Assembly: GCA_030679955.1 (NCBI GenBank)
Contig: JAUXSF010000011.1
Coordinates: 62,001-126,000, forward strand
Length of the DNA stretch: 64,000 nt
Direction of reading: 5' to 3'
Source of the DNA: Chlamydiales bacterium
GTDB lineage: Bacteria; Chlamydiota; Chlamydiia; Chlamydiales; JAJFMA01
The notes below the pieces were generated by a model that worked only from the letters and a program-made list of their open reading frames with translations, was not told the DNA's origin and did no database searches. Shown piece after piece: positions 1 to 8,511 of this stretch. Every line of letters begins with the position of its first letter. Position 1 is the first letter of the stretch. A program made the translations under genes and the position numbers.

Positions 1-474
1 ACGATGTTAACTGTTTGGAACCAGCATAACCGCGTATTGGATGAATTTAACTTCCGCACTCAGTGGACGCTAAGTGAAAATCTAGCATTTGATGCGGAAT
101 ATCGACATCGCAGCCCCTTTTATTGGCGCCGCCTTGATCCCGACAACTTTATCATGGATAGTATCCGCCCTGAAGTAGCGCTGCTTAACTCACCTGTTTC
201 AGACAAGAGAAGCACCGTTCTGCTTCATGTCTTTTATCGGTTGCAGCACGATTTAGCCATTGAAGCGCAATATCACCATGGTTGGGATCGGATCAATCAG
301 CCTTACTACCGCGAATACCAGCTAGACCTGTTAAAAACCATTCGCAGTACCTGGCATGTGAAGTTATCCTACCAGCAGAAAGAAAACGACCATCGGGTAG
401 CCATTCACGTAAAAATTGGCCTTAAGAAGCCCGAGATGCCCTGCTCCACCCCCTGCTTCAGCCTGCTAGAGTAA
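1..474 (+). CDS. Outer-membrane beta-barrel-like protein, C-terminal part (partial)
   Basis: The reading frame is open to the left edge of the window, so this is the 3' end of a longer gene and the first ATG (position 4) need not be its start. The visible 157 residues alternate aromatic/hydrophobic and polar residues in strand-like blocks (for example LAFDAEYRHRSPFYW and LAIEAQYHHGWDRI), as expected for outer-membrane barrel strands, and they resemble the end of LptD/OstA-like chlamydial proteins. No terminal aromatic is present; the last 15 residues (PEMPCSTPCFSLLE) look like a non-strand tail. The family name is a guess; the barrel character is the supported part. Confidence 0.55.
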   Translation, partial: TMLTVWNQHNRVLDEFNFRTQWTLSENLAFDAEYRHRSPFYWRRLDPDNFIMDSIRPEVALLNSPVSDKRSTVLLHVFYRLQHDLAIEAQYHHGWDRINQPYYREYQLDLLKTIRSTWHVKLSYQQKENDHRVAIHVKIGLKKPEMPCSTPCFSLLE

Positions 475-581
475 TCTACAACGACTGATAATCTCATCCC
501 AATCAATTATAAACTTTATATTATTAACATTAATGGTATAATCAATGAAGTAAGAATATTAAAACTTACCAAAGGTTTTGT
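475..581 (+). promoter_or_regulatory. AT-rich intergenic with candidate promoter for the 582 gene
   Basis: A TATAAT hexamer at 537-542 lies about 40 bases before the ATG at 582. The surrounding 100 bases are strongly AT-rich, and AAAGG stands just before the start codon as a ribosome binding site. The -35 box is weak. Promoter assignment is inference from the -10 match. Confidence 0.4.
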
Positions 582-1247
582 ATGTCTATTTCAGCTACCC
601 GATCACCATACGGCAATGACTTCCAACCAATCTTTAGCAACGTAGAGGCTGCTAAAACCTTACAGCCGGCTATAAAAAAACAAGCGGTGGGAGCAATAGA
701 TTACGCTATTAAAACGCTTATGAATGATAAAAAATTGTTGGCAAACGATTCTAACGGCAAAAACACTAGTAAAGCAATTAATAAGGAAATCCAGAGTTTA
801 CAGTCGTTAAAAAAAGAAGTCCTCAAGGCCAAATTGAATACGGGTGACCAAGCATTAAAATTGAATATGAAGGTACAGAGTAAAATTAGGCATGCGTCCT
901 TGAAGGCTCAGGATGTAAATGCATCCCATAAAAACAGCCTTTTGACGCTTAAAGAGATGACTTCTCAGTTTAACATAACAGTTTCTGAAGCAGGTCGAAA
1001 GCTGAATCTGACTGTTGCGAAAGAGTTTGATAATGTCCCCAGAGACAAGCTTTGGCTGTTCGACAAAGAAACTAAAAAAATCAATGGTCTATTAAAGAAG
1101 ATCGGAAATTTGGTTGTTAAAGACCCCACTCATACTTCTCTTTCACAAGTTGAAAAGCGCGCGAGCAACTTGGCAAAGCTTTGCAAGCAGAAAGATGCGG
1201 CAATTCTTGCAAACCTAGACAGAGGTAGAAACTATTCTAGAATCTAA
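582..1247 (+). CDS. Small lysine-rich helical protein of unknown function
   Basis: This 221-residue protein has no signal peptide or membrane segment. It is rich in Lys, Asn and Ala and is predicted mostly helical, with coiled-coil-like stretches around residues 60-100 and 175-210. Its base composition is more AT-rich than the following ugd gene. It stands alone between the barrel gene and ugd with its own promoter. I do not recognise the family. A Ser/Thr/Asn-containing N-terminus without hydrophobic signal is compatible with a type III secreted protein, but nothing more specific supports that. Confidence 0.6.
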   Translation: MSISATRSPYGNDFQPIFSNVEAAKTLQPAIKKQAVGAIDYAIKTLMNDKKLLANDSNGKNTSKAINKEIQSLQSLKKEVLKAKLNTGDQALKLNMKVQSKIRHASLKAQDVNASHKNSLLTLKEMTSQFNITVSEAGRKLNLTVAKEFDNVPRDKLWLFDKETKKINGLLKKIGNLVVKDPTHTSLSQVEKRASNLAKLCKQKDAAILANLDRGRNYSRI

Positions 1248-1320
1248 TTCTGGGCTATTTGCGTAGCAAGCTATTTTGGGCCTCTAGGATGAATCTAGGG
1301 CTTAAATAATCTAATTTCTT

Positions 1321-1380
1321 AAGTGGACTCATCTAGAAATTTTTCGTCCACCTTGTCCACTTTCGTCCACGTCGTCCATC
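1321..1380. repeat. Degenerate 9-nt periodic repeat, GTCCAC type
   Basis: Four GTCCAC/T units spaced 9-10 bases apart occupy 1345-1380. A reverse-complement unit (GTGGAC) at 1323 allows a hairpin. The block lies between the 582 gene and ugd, and similar blocks occur at 15.9, 38.0, 40.3, 41.6, 46.1, 57.6 and 62.9 kb. Confidence 0.7.
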
Positions 1381-1461
1381 AAAATCCTGCAGGAAATCTC
1401 GCAAAAAAAAGCGCCATATGTAACGCTATGGCATCTTTGGATAATGGACGAGGGAGTAGTC

Positions 1462-2877
1462 ATGAAACTATTATTTGTCGGCACAGGATACGTAGGTCTT
1501 GTCACGGGCACATGCTTCGCTGAAATGGGCCATCATGTCACCTGCTTGGATATCGACGCTGAAAAGATTGCTAAGCTTCAGCGCGGCGAAATGCCCATCT
1601 ATGAGCCTGGACTACAAGAGATGGTCTTGCGCAACATCAAGGCTGGACGCTTAATATTCACAACAGACTATGCTACTGGCGTTAAAGATTCCATTATCTG
1701 CTTTATCGCTGTTGATACCCCTCAAAGCCCTAATGGTGAAGCAGATCTCTCCAAGGTCCGCGCTGTTGCCCGTTCTATTGCTCAAGAAATGAACGAATAC
1801 CGCGCTATTGTGGTTAAATCAACCGTACCTGTAGGTACAGCTAACGAAGTCTTCAAGATCATTCAAAAGACCCTTGATGAGCGCAAACTCAAAGTTGATT
1901 TTGATGTCATTTCGAATCCTGAGTTCCTCAAGGAAGGCGACGCGATTAATGACTGCATGAAACCTGATCGCGTGATTATTGGCGCTCCGAACCAACGCTC
2001 GGAAGAACTGATTAAAGAGATGTACACTTCCTTTACCTTTAGTCATGACCGTATCATCACAATGGATGTTACTTCAGCGGAGCTAACCAAATACGCTGCT
2101 AATGCCATGTTAGCGTTACGCATCTCCTTTATGAACGAATTGTCCGGCCTTTGTGAGCTTGTTGATGCTGACATCAATAACATTCGTAAGGGCATCGGTG
2201 CTGATCAGCGAATCGGCTACAAATTCCTTTATGCTGGCGTTGGCTTCGGCGGAGCATGCTTCCCTAAAGACATCAGAGCACTACAAGCGCAAGCTCATGC
2301 CGTTAACTATACCACCCCACTTTTGAGCGCCACCGAAACCGTTAATATGCGTCAGAAGCAGGTGCTGGGCAGAAAGATCGCACACTACTACTCTACCCGT
2401 GGTGGCCTTGAAGGCAAAGTTATCGGTATTTTAGGCCTATCCTTTAAACCTAACACAGATGACGTGCGCGAAGCACCAGCCAAAGTTCTAGTCGAACAGC
2501 TACTAGAAGCGGGTGCTAAAGTGCGCTTGTATGACCCCGTTTCTATGGACAACGCAAAACGTAGCTTCCCTAAGGATCCACATATCCATTGGGCTGTGGA
2601 CGAACTCGACACCGCAAAAGGTGCCGATGCCATCGCGTTAGTTACCGAATGGCGCCAGTTCCGCTTCCTGGATTTTGATGCCGTTCAGAAGTTAATGGTG
2701 GGTCACGCCTTTTTCGATGGACGTAACCAATACAATGGCCGGGAAATGGCTCAGCGCGGCTTTGATTACTTTGGCATAGGCCAAAAGCCATGCTATCGCG
2801 TAAAAGAAACTGATGTAACTACCGAACACAAGAAGCCTAGCAAAACGGCTTCCGGAGAACCTATCCCTACCAGCTAG
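1462..2877 (+). CDS. ugd: UDP-glucose 6-dehydrogenase
   Basis: Catalyses the NAD-dependent two-step oxidation of UDP-glucose to UDP-glucuronate in the cytoplasm, feeding polysaccharide or LPS sugar synthesis. The N-terminal Rossmann motif GTGYVGLVTG (residues 7-16) binds NAD. The catalytic cysteine sits in GFGGACFPKD near residue 267, and the C-terminal domain (about 320-445) has the conserved LGLSFKPNTDDVREAP motif. I place the start at 1462 because GAGGGAG lies just upstream and MKLLFVGTGYVG is the usual beginning; an in-frame ATG at 1444 would add six residues. The last 25 residues are an extra polar tail. It is followed after 10 bases by the prenyl synthase, so the two probably form an operon. 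Confidence 0.95.
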   Translation: MKLLFVGTGYVGLVTGTCFAEMGHHVTCLDIDAEKIAKLQRGEMPIYEPGLQEMVLRNIKAGRLIFTTDYATGVKDSIICFIAVDTPQSPNGEADLSKVRAVARSIAQEMNEYRAIVVKSTVPVGTANEVFKIIQKTLDERKLKVDFDVISNPEFLKEGDAINDCMKPDRVIIGAPNQRSEELIKEMYTSFTFSHDRIITMDVTSAELTKYAANAMLALRISFMNELSGLCELVDADINNIRKGIGADQRIGYKFLYAGVGFGGACFPKDIRALQAQAHAVNYTTPLLSATETVNMRQKQVLGRKIAHYYSTRGGLEGKVIGILGLSFKPNTDDVREAPAKVLVEQLLEAGAKVRLYDPVSMDNAKRSFPKDPHIHWAVDELDTAKGADAIALVTEWRQFRFLDFDAVQKLMVGHAFFDGRNQYNGREMAQRGFDYFGIGQKPCYRVKETDVTTEHKKPSKTASGEPIPTS

Positions 2878-2887
2878 GAGTGATGCT

Positions 2888-3793
2888 GTGACATTAGTAT
2901 GCGATGAAGCCGTAGATATTCAAACCTACGTTGATGAAAGAATTAATTTGATCAACAGACGTTTGGACCAACTTGTGGAAGAAACGCCATCGCCCTATGG
3001 CGTGCTGTATAGTGCTGCACGCTATTCTTTGCTCGGAGGGGGCAAGCGTTTGCGTCCCTTGCTGGCAGTTGCTACAGCAGAAGCCCTTGGTGCCGATGCT
3101 CAGACTGCTCTAACTCCTGCGTGCTCTCTAGAGCTTATTCACGCATACTCAATGATTCATGATGACCTTCCTTGTATGGACGATGATGATTTTCGTCGCG
3201 GAAAGCCCACTCTTCACAAGCTTTACCCTGAAGGCATTGCGGTCTTGGCCGGAGACTTTCTGCTGACATATGCCTTTGAGGTAATAACTAAAGCACCTTC
3301 TCTTACAGCTGAACAGCATCTGCAGCTCGTTTCCACGCTAGCTCAGGCTGCTGGAGGCCATGGCATGGTCGGTGGTCAAGTCATGGATCTAGAAGCTGAA
3401 GGCAAAGCAATTGACCTGCGAGCTTTACAGCTTATTCATCAATGTAAAACAGGTGCCTTGCTCAGCGCAGCGTTTGAATTCGGCGGCATTGTTGCTAATG
3501 CCTCTGACACGACAATGAAGCTGCTGCAAAAACTTGGACAGCAGCTAGGCCTTGCCTTTCAAATAGTTGACGATGTGTTAGATGTCACAGCGAGCGAGAC
3601 AAAGCATGGCAAAGCACATAGCTCTGATGTCACAAACGTGAAAACAACATACGTCTCCCTGATGGGCGTAGAAGCTTCCTCAAAGAAAGCACGGGATTTG
3701 CTAGCGCAAAGCTTGGAATTGCTCGAGCAGCTGCCTGGCGAAACTCATGTTTTGAAGGCATTGGCGAACCGCCTGGTCAACCGTAACATGTGA
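2888..3793 (+). CDS. ispA: Polyprenyl diphosphate synthase (farnesyl/geranylgeranyl type)
   Basis: Short-chain trans-prenyltransferase that condenses isopentenyl diphosphate onto allylic diphosphates. Both Asp-rich motifs are intact: the first at MIHDDLPCMDDDD (about residues 92-104) and the second at FQIVDDVLDVT (about 226-236). LGGGKRLRPLL near residue 50 and GDFLLTYAFE are also family signatures. The 301-residue length matches IspA. Translation starts at a GTG, supported by AGGAG seven bases upstream and the lack of an in-frame ATG near the N-terminus. Farnesyl versus geranylgeranyl specificity cannot be read from the sequence. Confidence 0.92.
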   Translation: MTLVCDEAVDIQTYVDERINLINRRLDQLVEETPSPYGVLYSAARYSLLGGGKRLRPLLAVATAEALGADAQTALTPACSLELIHAYSMIHDDLPCMDDDDFRRGKPTLHKLYPEGIAVLAGDFLLTYAFEVITKAPSLTAEQHLQLVSTLAQAAGGHGMVGGQVMDLEAEGKAIDLRALQLIHQCKTGALLSAAFEFGGIVANASDTTMKLLQKLGQQLGLAFQIVDDVLDVTASETKHGKAHSSDVTNVKTTYVSLMGVEASSKKARDLLAQSLELLEQLPGETHVLKALANRLVNRNM

Positions 3794-3825
3794 AAACTAC
3801 AAAATCCTGCCTATCCTGCATATCC

Positions 3826-4267
3826 CATACGCATCAACCTAATTCCGGAAAAAGCATCGCAAGTTCTCGCACCTCAATAAAATTATGCATATCACATTGG
3901 TTGAAGTGTATTCTGCGGCTAATGCTGCGAAGCAGCAAATCCTATCTTAGCCCCTAGCCATACCCGAAGCATGAGGGTTGGCTAGGGGTTGAATAGCAAT
4001 CTCATCGCGCTGCGGAGCATCGCGTCTAGTTGGAAACCATCTTAATGCACGATAATGCGTTACCCAAGACGCGGTGCTCCGCAACGCGAACGGCTTTTTG
4101 ATCTTACCCCTAGCCAACCCTCATTCTTCGGGTATGGCTAGGGGCTAAGATAAGAATTGCTGCTTCGCAGCATTAGCCGCAGAGTACCCTTCAACCCATG
4201 TGGTATGCATAATTTGTGGAAGTAGAACTATTTGCTATGAATTTTTGAAATTACGTTGATGCGTATG
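3826..4267. mobile_element. MITE-like 442-bp imperfect palindrome
   Basis: The ends are a perfect 13-bp inverted repeat, CATACGCATCAAC (3826-3838) and GTTGATGCGTATG (4255-4267). The two arms stay complementary almost to the centre, including long near-identical blocks around 3901-3988 and 4100-4200 and an inner pair around 4010-4027 and 4067-4085. Each arm contains its own hairpin (CCCCTAGCCA with TGGCTAGGGG). It is flanked by nearly identical 11-bp direct repeats, CCTGCATATCC before and CCTGCTTATCC after, which could be a target duplication or part of the host ATCCTG repeat. No open reading frame or transposase lies inside, so if mobile it is non-autonomous. Confidence 0.65.
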
Positions 4268-4324
4268 CCTGCTTATCCTGTAAAAATATTCCTTTTTTAT
4301 GTGGACTTGGGACGCGTACAAATG

Positions 4325-4391
4325 TGGGTATGAATATTTTTCTTTGCTGGCATACCCATATTTGGTATAAAGATTTGTTTGAGGACAAAAT
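4325..4391 (+). promoter_or_regulatory. Candidate promoter/operator of the sugar transferase
   Basis: An 8-bp inverted repeat, TGGGTATG (4325-4332) and CATACCCA (4351-4358), lies directly upstream of a TATAAA-like -10 (4366-4371). It covers the expected -35 zone, which is where a repressor or activator would bind. GAGGAC just before the ATG at 4392 is the ribosome binding site. Confidence 0.4.
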
Positions 4392-5072
4392 ATGGACTTT
4401 GTTGGCTCACACACATCCTACGCAATAGAACAGCCGGTAATACCTAAGCGTCATATTAAGCATTCACCGCTTAAAAGAGCCTTTGATATTGCCTTCAGCT
4501 TATGTGCTATCATCATTGGTTTACCGCTTTATGCACTCCTGGCCTTGGTTGTGAAATTGTCATCGACAGGCAAAGTCATCTTTGGCCATGAACGTGTTGG
4601 ACGTGGTGGGAAAATTTTTAAGTGCTACAAGTTTCGAACGATGTACCCGAACGCCGATCAAATGCTTGAAAGCGTCTTAAATGAAAGCCCAGCACTTCGT
4701 GCAGAATGGGATATCTGTCGCAAGCTGACAAATGACCCACGCATTACCCCCATCGGTCATATCCTTCGCAAAACCAAATTAGATGAAATCCCACAGTTTT
4801 GGAATGTCTTAGTCGGTGACCTTAGTATTGTTGGCCCTCGCCCTGTCTGTGCTGACGAAATCCAAAAGTACTATGGCGTGAAATCGTACAAGATTTTAAG
4901 TGTGCGTCCTGGTATAACAGGCCTTTGGCAGACCTCTGACCGTCGTGAAATGACCTATCAAGAGCGCATCAACCTCGATGAACAATACATAGACCGTCAG
5001 AATTTTTTCCTGGATCTGCTGTTAGTCCTTAAAACCATACCTACCATGGTGCGACCTAGAGGCGCCTCTTAA
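4392..5072 (+). CDS. Bacterial sugar transferase (undecaprenyl-phosphate sugar phosphotransferase)
   Basis: Initiating glycosyl-phosphotransferase that loads a sugar-1-phosphate onto undecaprenyl phosphate at the inner membrane. It is the short 226-residue form: one membrane segment at about 30-55 followed by the catalytic domain with KFRTMYPNAD (about 83-92), the DEIPQFWNVLVGDLSIVGPRP block (about 130-153) and RPGITGLWQ (about 178-186), all characteristic of the WbaP/WcaJ C-terminal domain. It precedes an MreD-like gene by 6 bases and rarA further on, so the three may be co-transcribed. The substrate sugar is unknown; UDP-glucuronate or galactose supply fits the upstream ugd. Confidence 0.9.
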   Translation: MDFVGSHTSYAIEQPVIPKRHIKHSPLKRAFDIAFSLCAIIIGLPLYALLALVVKLSSTGKVIFGHERVGRGGKIFKCYKFRTMYPNADQMLESVLNESPALRAEWDICRKLTNDPRITPIGHILRKTKLDEIPQFWNVLVGDLSIVGPRPVCADEIQKYYGVKSYKILSVRPGITGLWQTSDRREMTYQERINLDEQYIDRQNFFLDLLLVLKTIPTMVRPRGAS

Positions 5073-5078
5073 GAAGCC

Positions 5079-5600
5079 GTGTATTCCGAAGACAGAAAGT
5101 ACGTATTTCTAGCCTTTATCTTCAGCCTTATTCCCGCGCTTTTTTTGCCGGTTATTTGGCCACACCTTCGTCTGACTTTCTTCGCACCCTTTCTGAGCTT
5201 AATGTGCTATAAGCGTCCACTCCTCGCCTGCTTATGGCTAAGCATTGCTTGTGGGGTCATCATGGATATGCTAGGAGCACACACGCGTATTGGCTTTTTT
5301 GCTGTGACCTATTGGATAACAACTGCCATTCTCTACCGCTTAAAACAGCAGTTCTTTGAGGATAAACTGTCCACCCTGCCGGTGATGACCTTTTTCTTTG
5401 CTATCTTCTCCACGATTATCCAAGCCATTTTGCTAAACGCGATGGGAGTTACTTTACATCTTACTGGACAGTGGGTCGTTACCGACCTGCTGATGTATCC
5501 ATTAGCAGATGCTTTATATGCCTTGCTATGGTTTGCTATACCCAGCTATTTGCTGCGAAGACGTCCACAGTCCCGAGATAACACTATGAGCTTCCGGTGA
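5079..5600 (+). CDS. Integral membrane protein, MreD-like
   Basis: This 173-residue protein has about five hydrophobic helices and a short Arg-rich C-terminus. The size, topology and the motif around LACLWLSIACGVIMDML (an acidic residue in the third helix) resemble MreD, the rod-shape membrane protein that works with MreB in chlamydial septal peptidoglycan synthesis. Similarity is topological rather than motif-based, so the name is tentative. Translation begins at GTG six bases after the sugar transferase stop, and the gene ends five bases before rarA. Confidence 0.5.
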   Translation: MYSEDRKYVFLAFIFSLIPALFLPVIWPHLRLTFFAPFLSLMCYKRPLLACLWLSIACGVIMDMLGAHTRIGFFAVTYWITTAILYRLKQQFFEDKLSTLPVMTFFFAIFSTIIQAILLNAMGVTLHLTGQWVVTDLLMYPLADALYALLWFAIPSYLLRRRPQSRDNTMSFR

Positions 5601-5604
5601 TTCC

Positions 5605-6876
5605 ATGAGCACCGCACCACTATCCGAAAAGGAACGACCAAAAACGTTGAGCGATGTCGTCGGGCAGGATCACCTCGTCGGCGATAACGGCTTCATCACG
5701 CGCACCATTCAGTCAGGTGTTCCGTTATCAATACTCCTTTGGGGGCCACCTGGCTGTGGCAAGACATCGATCGCGCGTTTATACGCTCAAGCCTTTTCCT
5801 ATCGATTTGTCACCCTTAGCGCTATCTTTAGTGGCATTGCTGACCTGCGGCGCATTGTGAAGGAGGCGGAAGCCACAGCTTTGCTGCACCGCGGTACGGT
5901 CGTTTTTGTCGATGAGATACACCGCTTTAATAAAGCCCAACAGGAAGCCTTTCTGCCATTCCTAGAAGATGGCACCCTTGTCTTGGTAGGTGCTACAGCA
6001 GAAAACCCAAGCTTTCACCTAAGCAATGCCCTACTGTCACGCTTGCGAGTCTTGACACTCCATGCCCTGGATGATAATGCGCTAGAAGCTATGCTAGGAC
6101 GTTACGAAAAGCGCCATGGCCAGCTGCCATTGGATAGTGATGCGAGAAAGCTCCTCGTCCACTCCGCTCAAGGAGATGGAAGATACCTCTACAACATGAT
6201 CGAAAACCTGCAAGCATCCAAGCCTGATGCAACCCTGACTGCAGATGAGTTAACGGAGTATTTGCAACGACGTGCTGCTTCTTATGATCGTGCTGGCGAC
6301 CAACACTACAACATGATATCCGCCCTGCACAAATCGGTGCGTGGATCTGATCCTGATGCCGCGCTCTATTGGCTATGCCGCATGCTGGAAGGTGGCGAGG
6401 ACCCCCTTTTCATCGCTAGACGTTTAATACGCATGGCTAATGAGGACATTGGGCTAGCAGACCCCAATGCTTTGACACTTGCTGTAGCCACGCGCGAAAC
6501 CTACCATATGCTGGGAAGCCCGGAAGGAGAGCTAGCACTAGCTCAAATGACGGTATACTTAGCCCTGGCGCCAAAAAGTAATAGTATCTACCGCGCCTAT
6601 GGGGCTGCACAAGCGCTAGCTAAAGAGACGACACACCTTCCCCCACCCAAGCATATCTTGAATGCACCCACACGTCTGATGAAGCAAGAGGGCTACGGCA
6701 AAGATTATCAATACGATCATGACACCAAGCATGGATTCTCCGGACAGAACTATTTCCCTGACGAGCTGTCGCGGCATTACTTCTATGATCCAGCCAACAT
6801 AGGTTTTGAGCGCGACATGAAGAAGCGTTTGGATTATTTTGCCAAGTTACGCGAACAACTTGGAGAAAAAAAATAA
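5605..6876 (+). CDS. rarA: Replication-associated recombination protein A (AAA+ ATPase)
   Basis: RarA/MgsA/WRNIP1 family ATPase acting at stalled replication forks. Walker A is GPPGCGKTS at about residues 48-56 and Walker B with its extension is VVFVDEIHRFNKAQQEAFLP at about 99-118. The sensor 1 block GATAENPSF and the C-terminal family signatures (SVRGSDPDAALYW, DIGLADP, GYGKDYQYDHD) are all present. Length (423) is normal. It ends in a long hairpin repeat that separates it from a convergent gene. Confidence 0.95.
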   Translation: MSTAPLSEKERPKTLSDVVGQDHLVGDNGFITRTIQSGVPLSILLWGPPGCGKTSIARLYAQAFSYRFVTLSAIFSGIADLRRIVKEAEATALLHRGTVVFVDEIHRFNKAQQEAFLPFLEDGTLVLVGATAENPSFHLSNALLSRLRVLTLHALDDNALEAMLGRYEKRHGQLPLDSDARKLLVHSAQGDGRYLYNMIENLQASKPDATLTADELTEYLQRRAASYDRAGDQHYNMISALHKSVRGSDPDAALYWLCRMLEGGEDPLFIARRLIRMANEDIGLADPNALTLAVATRETYHMLGSPEGELALAQMTVYLALAPKSNSIYRAYGAAQALAKETTHLPPPKHILNAPTRLMKQEGYGKDYQYDHDTKHGFSGQNYFPDELSRHYFYDPANIGFERDMKKRLDYFAKLREQLGEKK

Positions 6877-6961
6877 ACGCAAAGACGCAGAGGCGCTAAG
6901 AAGCAAAGAAGATATAAATCGTTCCTTCTTTGCCTCTTAGCGCCTCTGCGCCTTTGCGTTT
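6875..6961. repeat. Inverted ACGCAAAG/ACGCAGAGG repeat between convergent genes
   Basis: Left arm 6875-6911 and right arm 6926-6961 are complementary over about 36 bases with few mismatches. Each arm is made of 9-nt units (CGCAAAGAC, GCAGAGGCG and so on). The position between the stops of rarA (+) and the 6976 gene (-) suggests use as a bidirectional terminator. Confidence 0.75.
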
Positions 6962-6975
6962 AAATTCCCTAAATA

Positions 6976-7491
6976 CTACTTGTCGTGCTTGGCAGATTCT
7001 TGTCCGCAAGCTTCAATCTGAGCCTTGCGCTTGGCCGAAATATCAGTATACATGGCACGTGCTAGGTCAGCATCTGTGATGTATTCCTTCATTACGTCTA
7101 CAAACAAATCAAATTGGATATCAGCCATTCCCTCAGCGTCATAAGCACCACTTAACGGATCGTTAGTGGCCACAGGCTCAGTCTCCTCAATCACTTCCCT
7201 CACTTCTTCTCTGGAAGCTTGATGATGCACTCGACCCTGGAGCTTTCCGTTAATTTCCTTGATTTGGCTTTTTGGTATGCCTTTTTCAACCAACACATTT
7301 TCCACAATTAGTTCAGGAAATGGTTCATTGACAAGGGCCTTTCGGCACTCTTCCACAGATACTCCTTCCTTTGCCACAACGGGCTCTTTATCTGCTTTAG
7401 AGTTATTCTCAGCGAATAGCATCCCTGCCGATGCTGTTAAACTCATGAACACTGCAGTTCCTAATAGAGCAAAACCACTGATGCCCTTCAT
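6976..7491 (-). CDS. Secreted protein of unknown function
   Basis: The 171-residue product starts at 7491, where GAGGAGG lies seven bases upstream; the longer reading frame (to 7524) would place eleven polar residues before the signal peptide. The N-terminus MKGISGFALLGTAVFMSLTASA is a signal peptide. The mature part is acidic and helical (for example SREEVREVIEETE), with no recognised domain. Two Cys residues, one near residue 48 and one near the C-terminus, could pair. Periplasmic or exported localisation is inferred; the function is unknown. Confidence 0.65.
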   Translation of the reverse strand: MKGISGFALLGTAVFMSLTASAGMLFAENNSKADKEPVVAKEGVSVEECRKALVNEPFPELIVENVLVEKGIPKSQIKEINGKLQGRVHHQASREEVREVIEETEPVATNDPLSGAYDAEGMADIQFDLFVDVMKEYITDADLARAMYTDISAKRKAQIEACGQESAKHDK

Positions 7492-7647
7492 AAAGTACCT
7501 CCTCAAAGGATAACTTCCTCTCACTTGTCATTGTACTCTGTTCCACAAGGCAGACGCAACAGCGTGGCACGGCGTGCAAAAAGCGTGCCAACCTAGGATG
7601 TTTTTTTCATGTGGAGCAGTTTGTGCCTAAACTGCTAAGCTGCATAC

Positions 7648-8511
7648 ATGATTATTGATGGAACAGCCACAGCATCTCAGATACACCAAGAACTGGCTAG
7701 TCGCTTAAAAGCACTATTGCCCCGACAACCACGGCTAGTTGCGGTCTTAGTGGGAGACAACCCCGCCTCGCACCTCTACGTGGCGAGCAAAGTTCGTGCA
7801 TGCCACAAGATCGGCATGGCGTCGGATAAATTACTCTTGCCAGCCTCAACCTCGCAGGAATCTCTGTTAAAAACGATTGATGACCTCAACAACGATCCGT
7901 CTATTACCGGTATTTTGGTACAGCTTCCACTTCCCGCACACATCGATCCTCTGACAATCGCTAAGCAGATCAGACCTGAGAAAGATGTCGATGGTGCCTC
8001 CCCTATTAATTACGGCAAGTTATTGATGGGAGATCTCACAGGATTCATTCCCTGCACTCCTTTGGGCATTCAGGTTCTCTTAATGCGCCATGGGATTGAG
8101 ACGGAGGGTCGTCATGTCGTTATCGCGGGACGCAGCAACATCGTAGGCAAGCCGTTAGCCAGCTTGATGATGCAGAAAGGAAAAGGTGCCAACGCCACTG
8201 TAACGGTGGTGCATAGCCAGACTCCTGATATCGCATCGTTTTCGCGCCAAGCAGACATCTTAGTGGCAGCCATTGGTAAAGCGCAGTACTTTACCGCTGA
8301 TATGGTTAAGGATGGAGTCGTCGTCATTGATGTAGGCCAAAATAGAATCGACGATGCAACCTCTCCAAAAGGTTATAAACTTGTCGGCGATGTAGACTAC
8401 GAGTCTGTGAAAACAAAATGCTCGTGGATTACCCCAGTTCCAGGCGGCGTGGGTCCAATGACTATTGCTATGCTCTTAAGCAACACTTTGAAGGCCTTTG
8501 AAAATGACTAA
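7648..8511 (+). CDS. folD: Methylenetetrahydrofolate dehydrogenase / methenyltetrahydrofolate cyclohydrolase
   Basis: Bifunctional one-carbon enzyme interconverting methylene-, methenyl- and 10-formyl-tetrahydrofolate. Signatures in order are the catalytic-domain motif YVASKVRACHKIGM (about 47-60, with the active lysine), VQLPLP (about 91-96), PEKDVDG (about 111-117), the NADP site GRSNIVGKPLASLM (about 161-174) and the C-terminal TPVPGGVGPMTIAMLL. Length is typical at 287. Its last codons overlap the start of apbE by 8 bases, implying translational coupling. Confidence 0.95.
   Translation: MIIDGTATASQIHQELASRLKALLPRQPRLVAVLVGDNPASHLYVASKVRACHKIGMASDKLLLPASTSQESLLKTIDDLNNDPSITGILVQLPLPAHIDPLTIAKQIRPEKDVDGASPINYGKLLMGDLTGFIPCTPLGIQVLLMRHGIETEGRHVVIAGRSNIVGKPLASLMMQKGKGANATVTVVHSQTPDIASFSRQADILVAAIGKAQYFTADMVKDGVVVIDVGQNRIDDATSPKGYKLVGDVDYESVKTKCSWITPVPGGVGPMTIAMLLSNTLKAFEND

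Larger units (their letters stand above)
3794..4391. other. 598-bp intergenic region dominated by a palindromic element
   Basis: No gene is seen here. From left to right it holds ATCCTGCCT-type repeat units (3804-3824), the large inverted-repeat element (3826-4267), another such unit (4267-4281), a GTGGAC unit at 4301 and the sugar transferase control region (4325-4391). Confidence 0.85.

Noticed and set aside
1323-1523. 66-codon frame overlapping the ugd start
   Set aside because: Starts inside the GTCCAC repeat and runs into the ugd Rossmann region in another frame.
3826-4267. Complete insertion sequence
   Set aside because: No transposase frame fits between the inverted ends.
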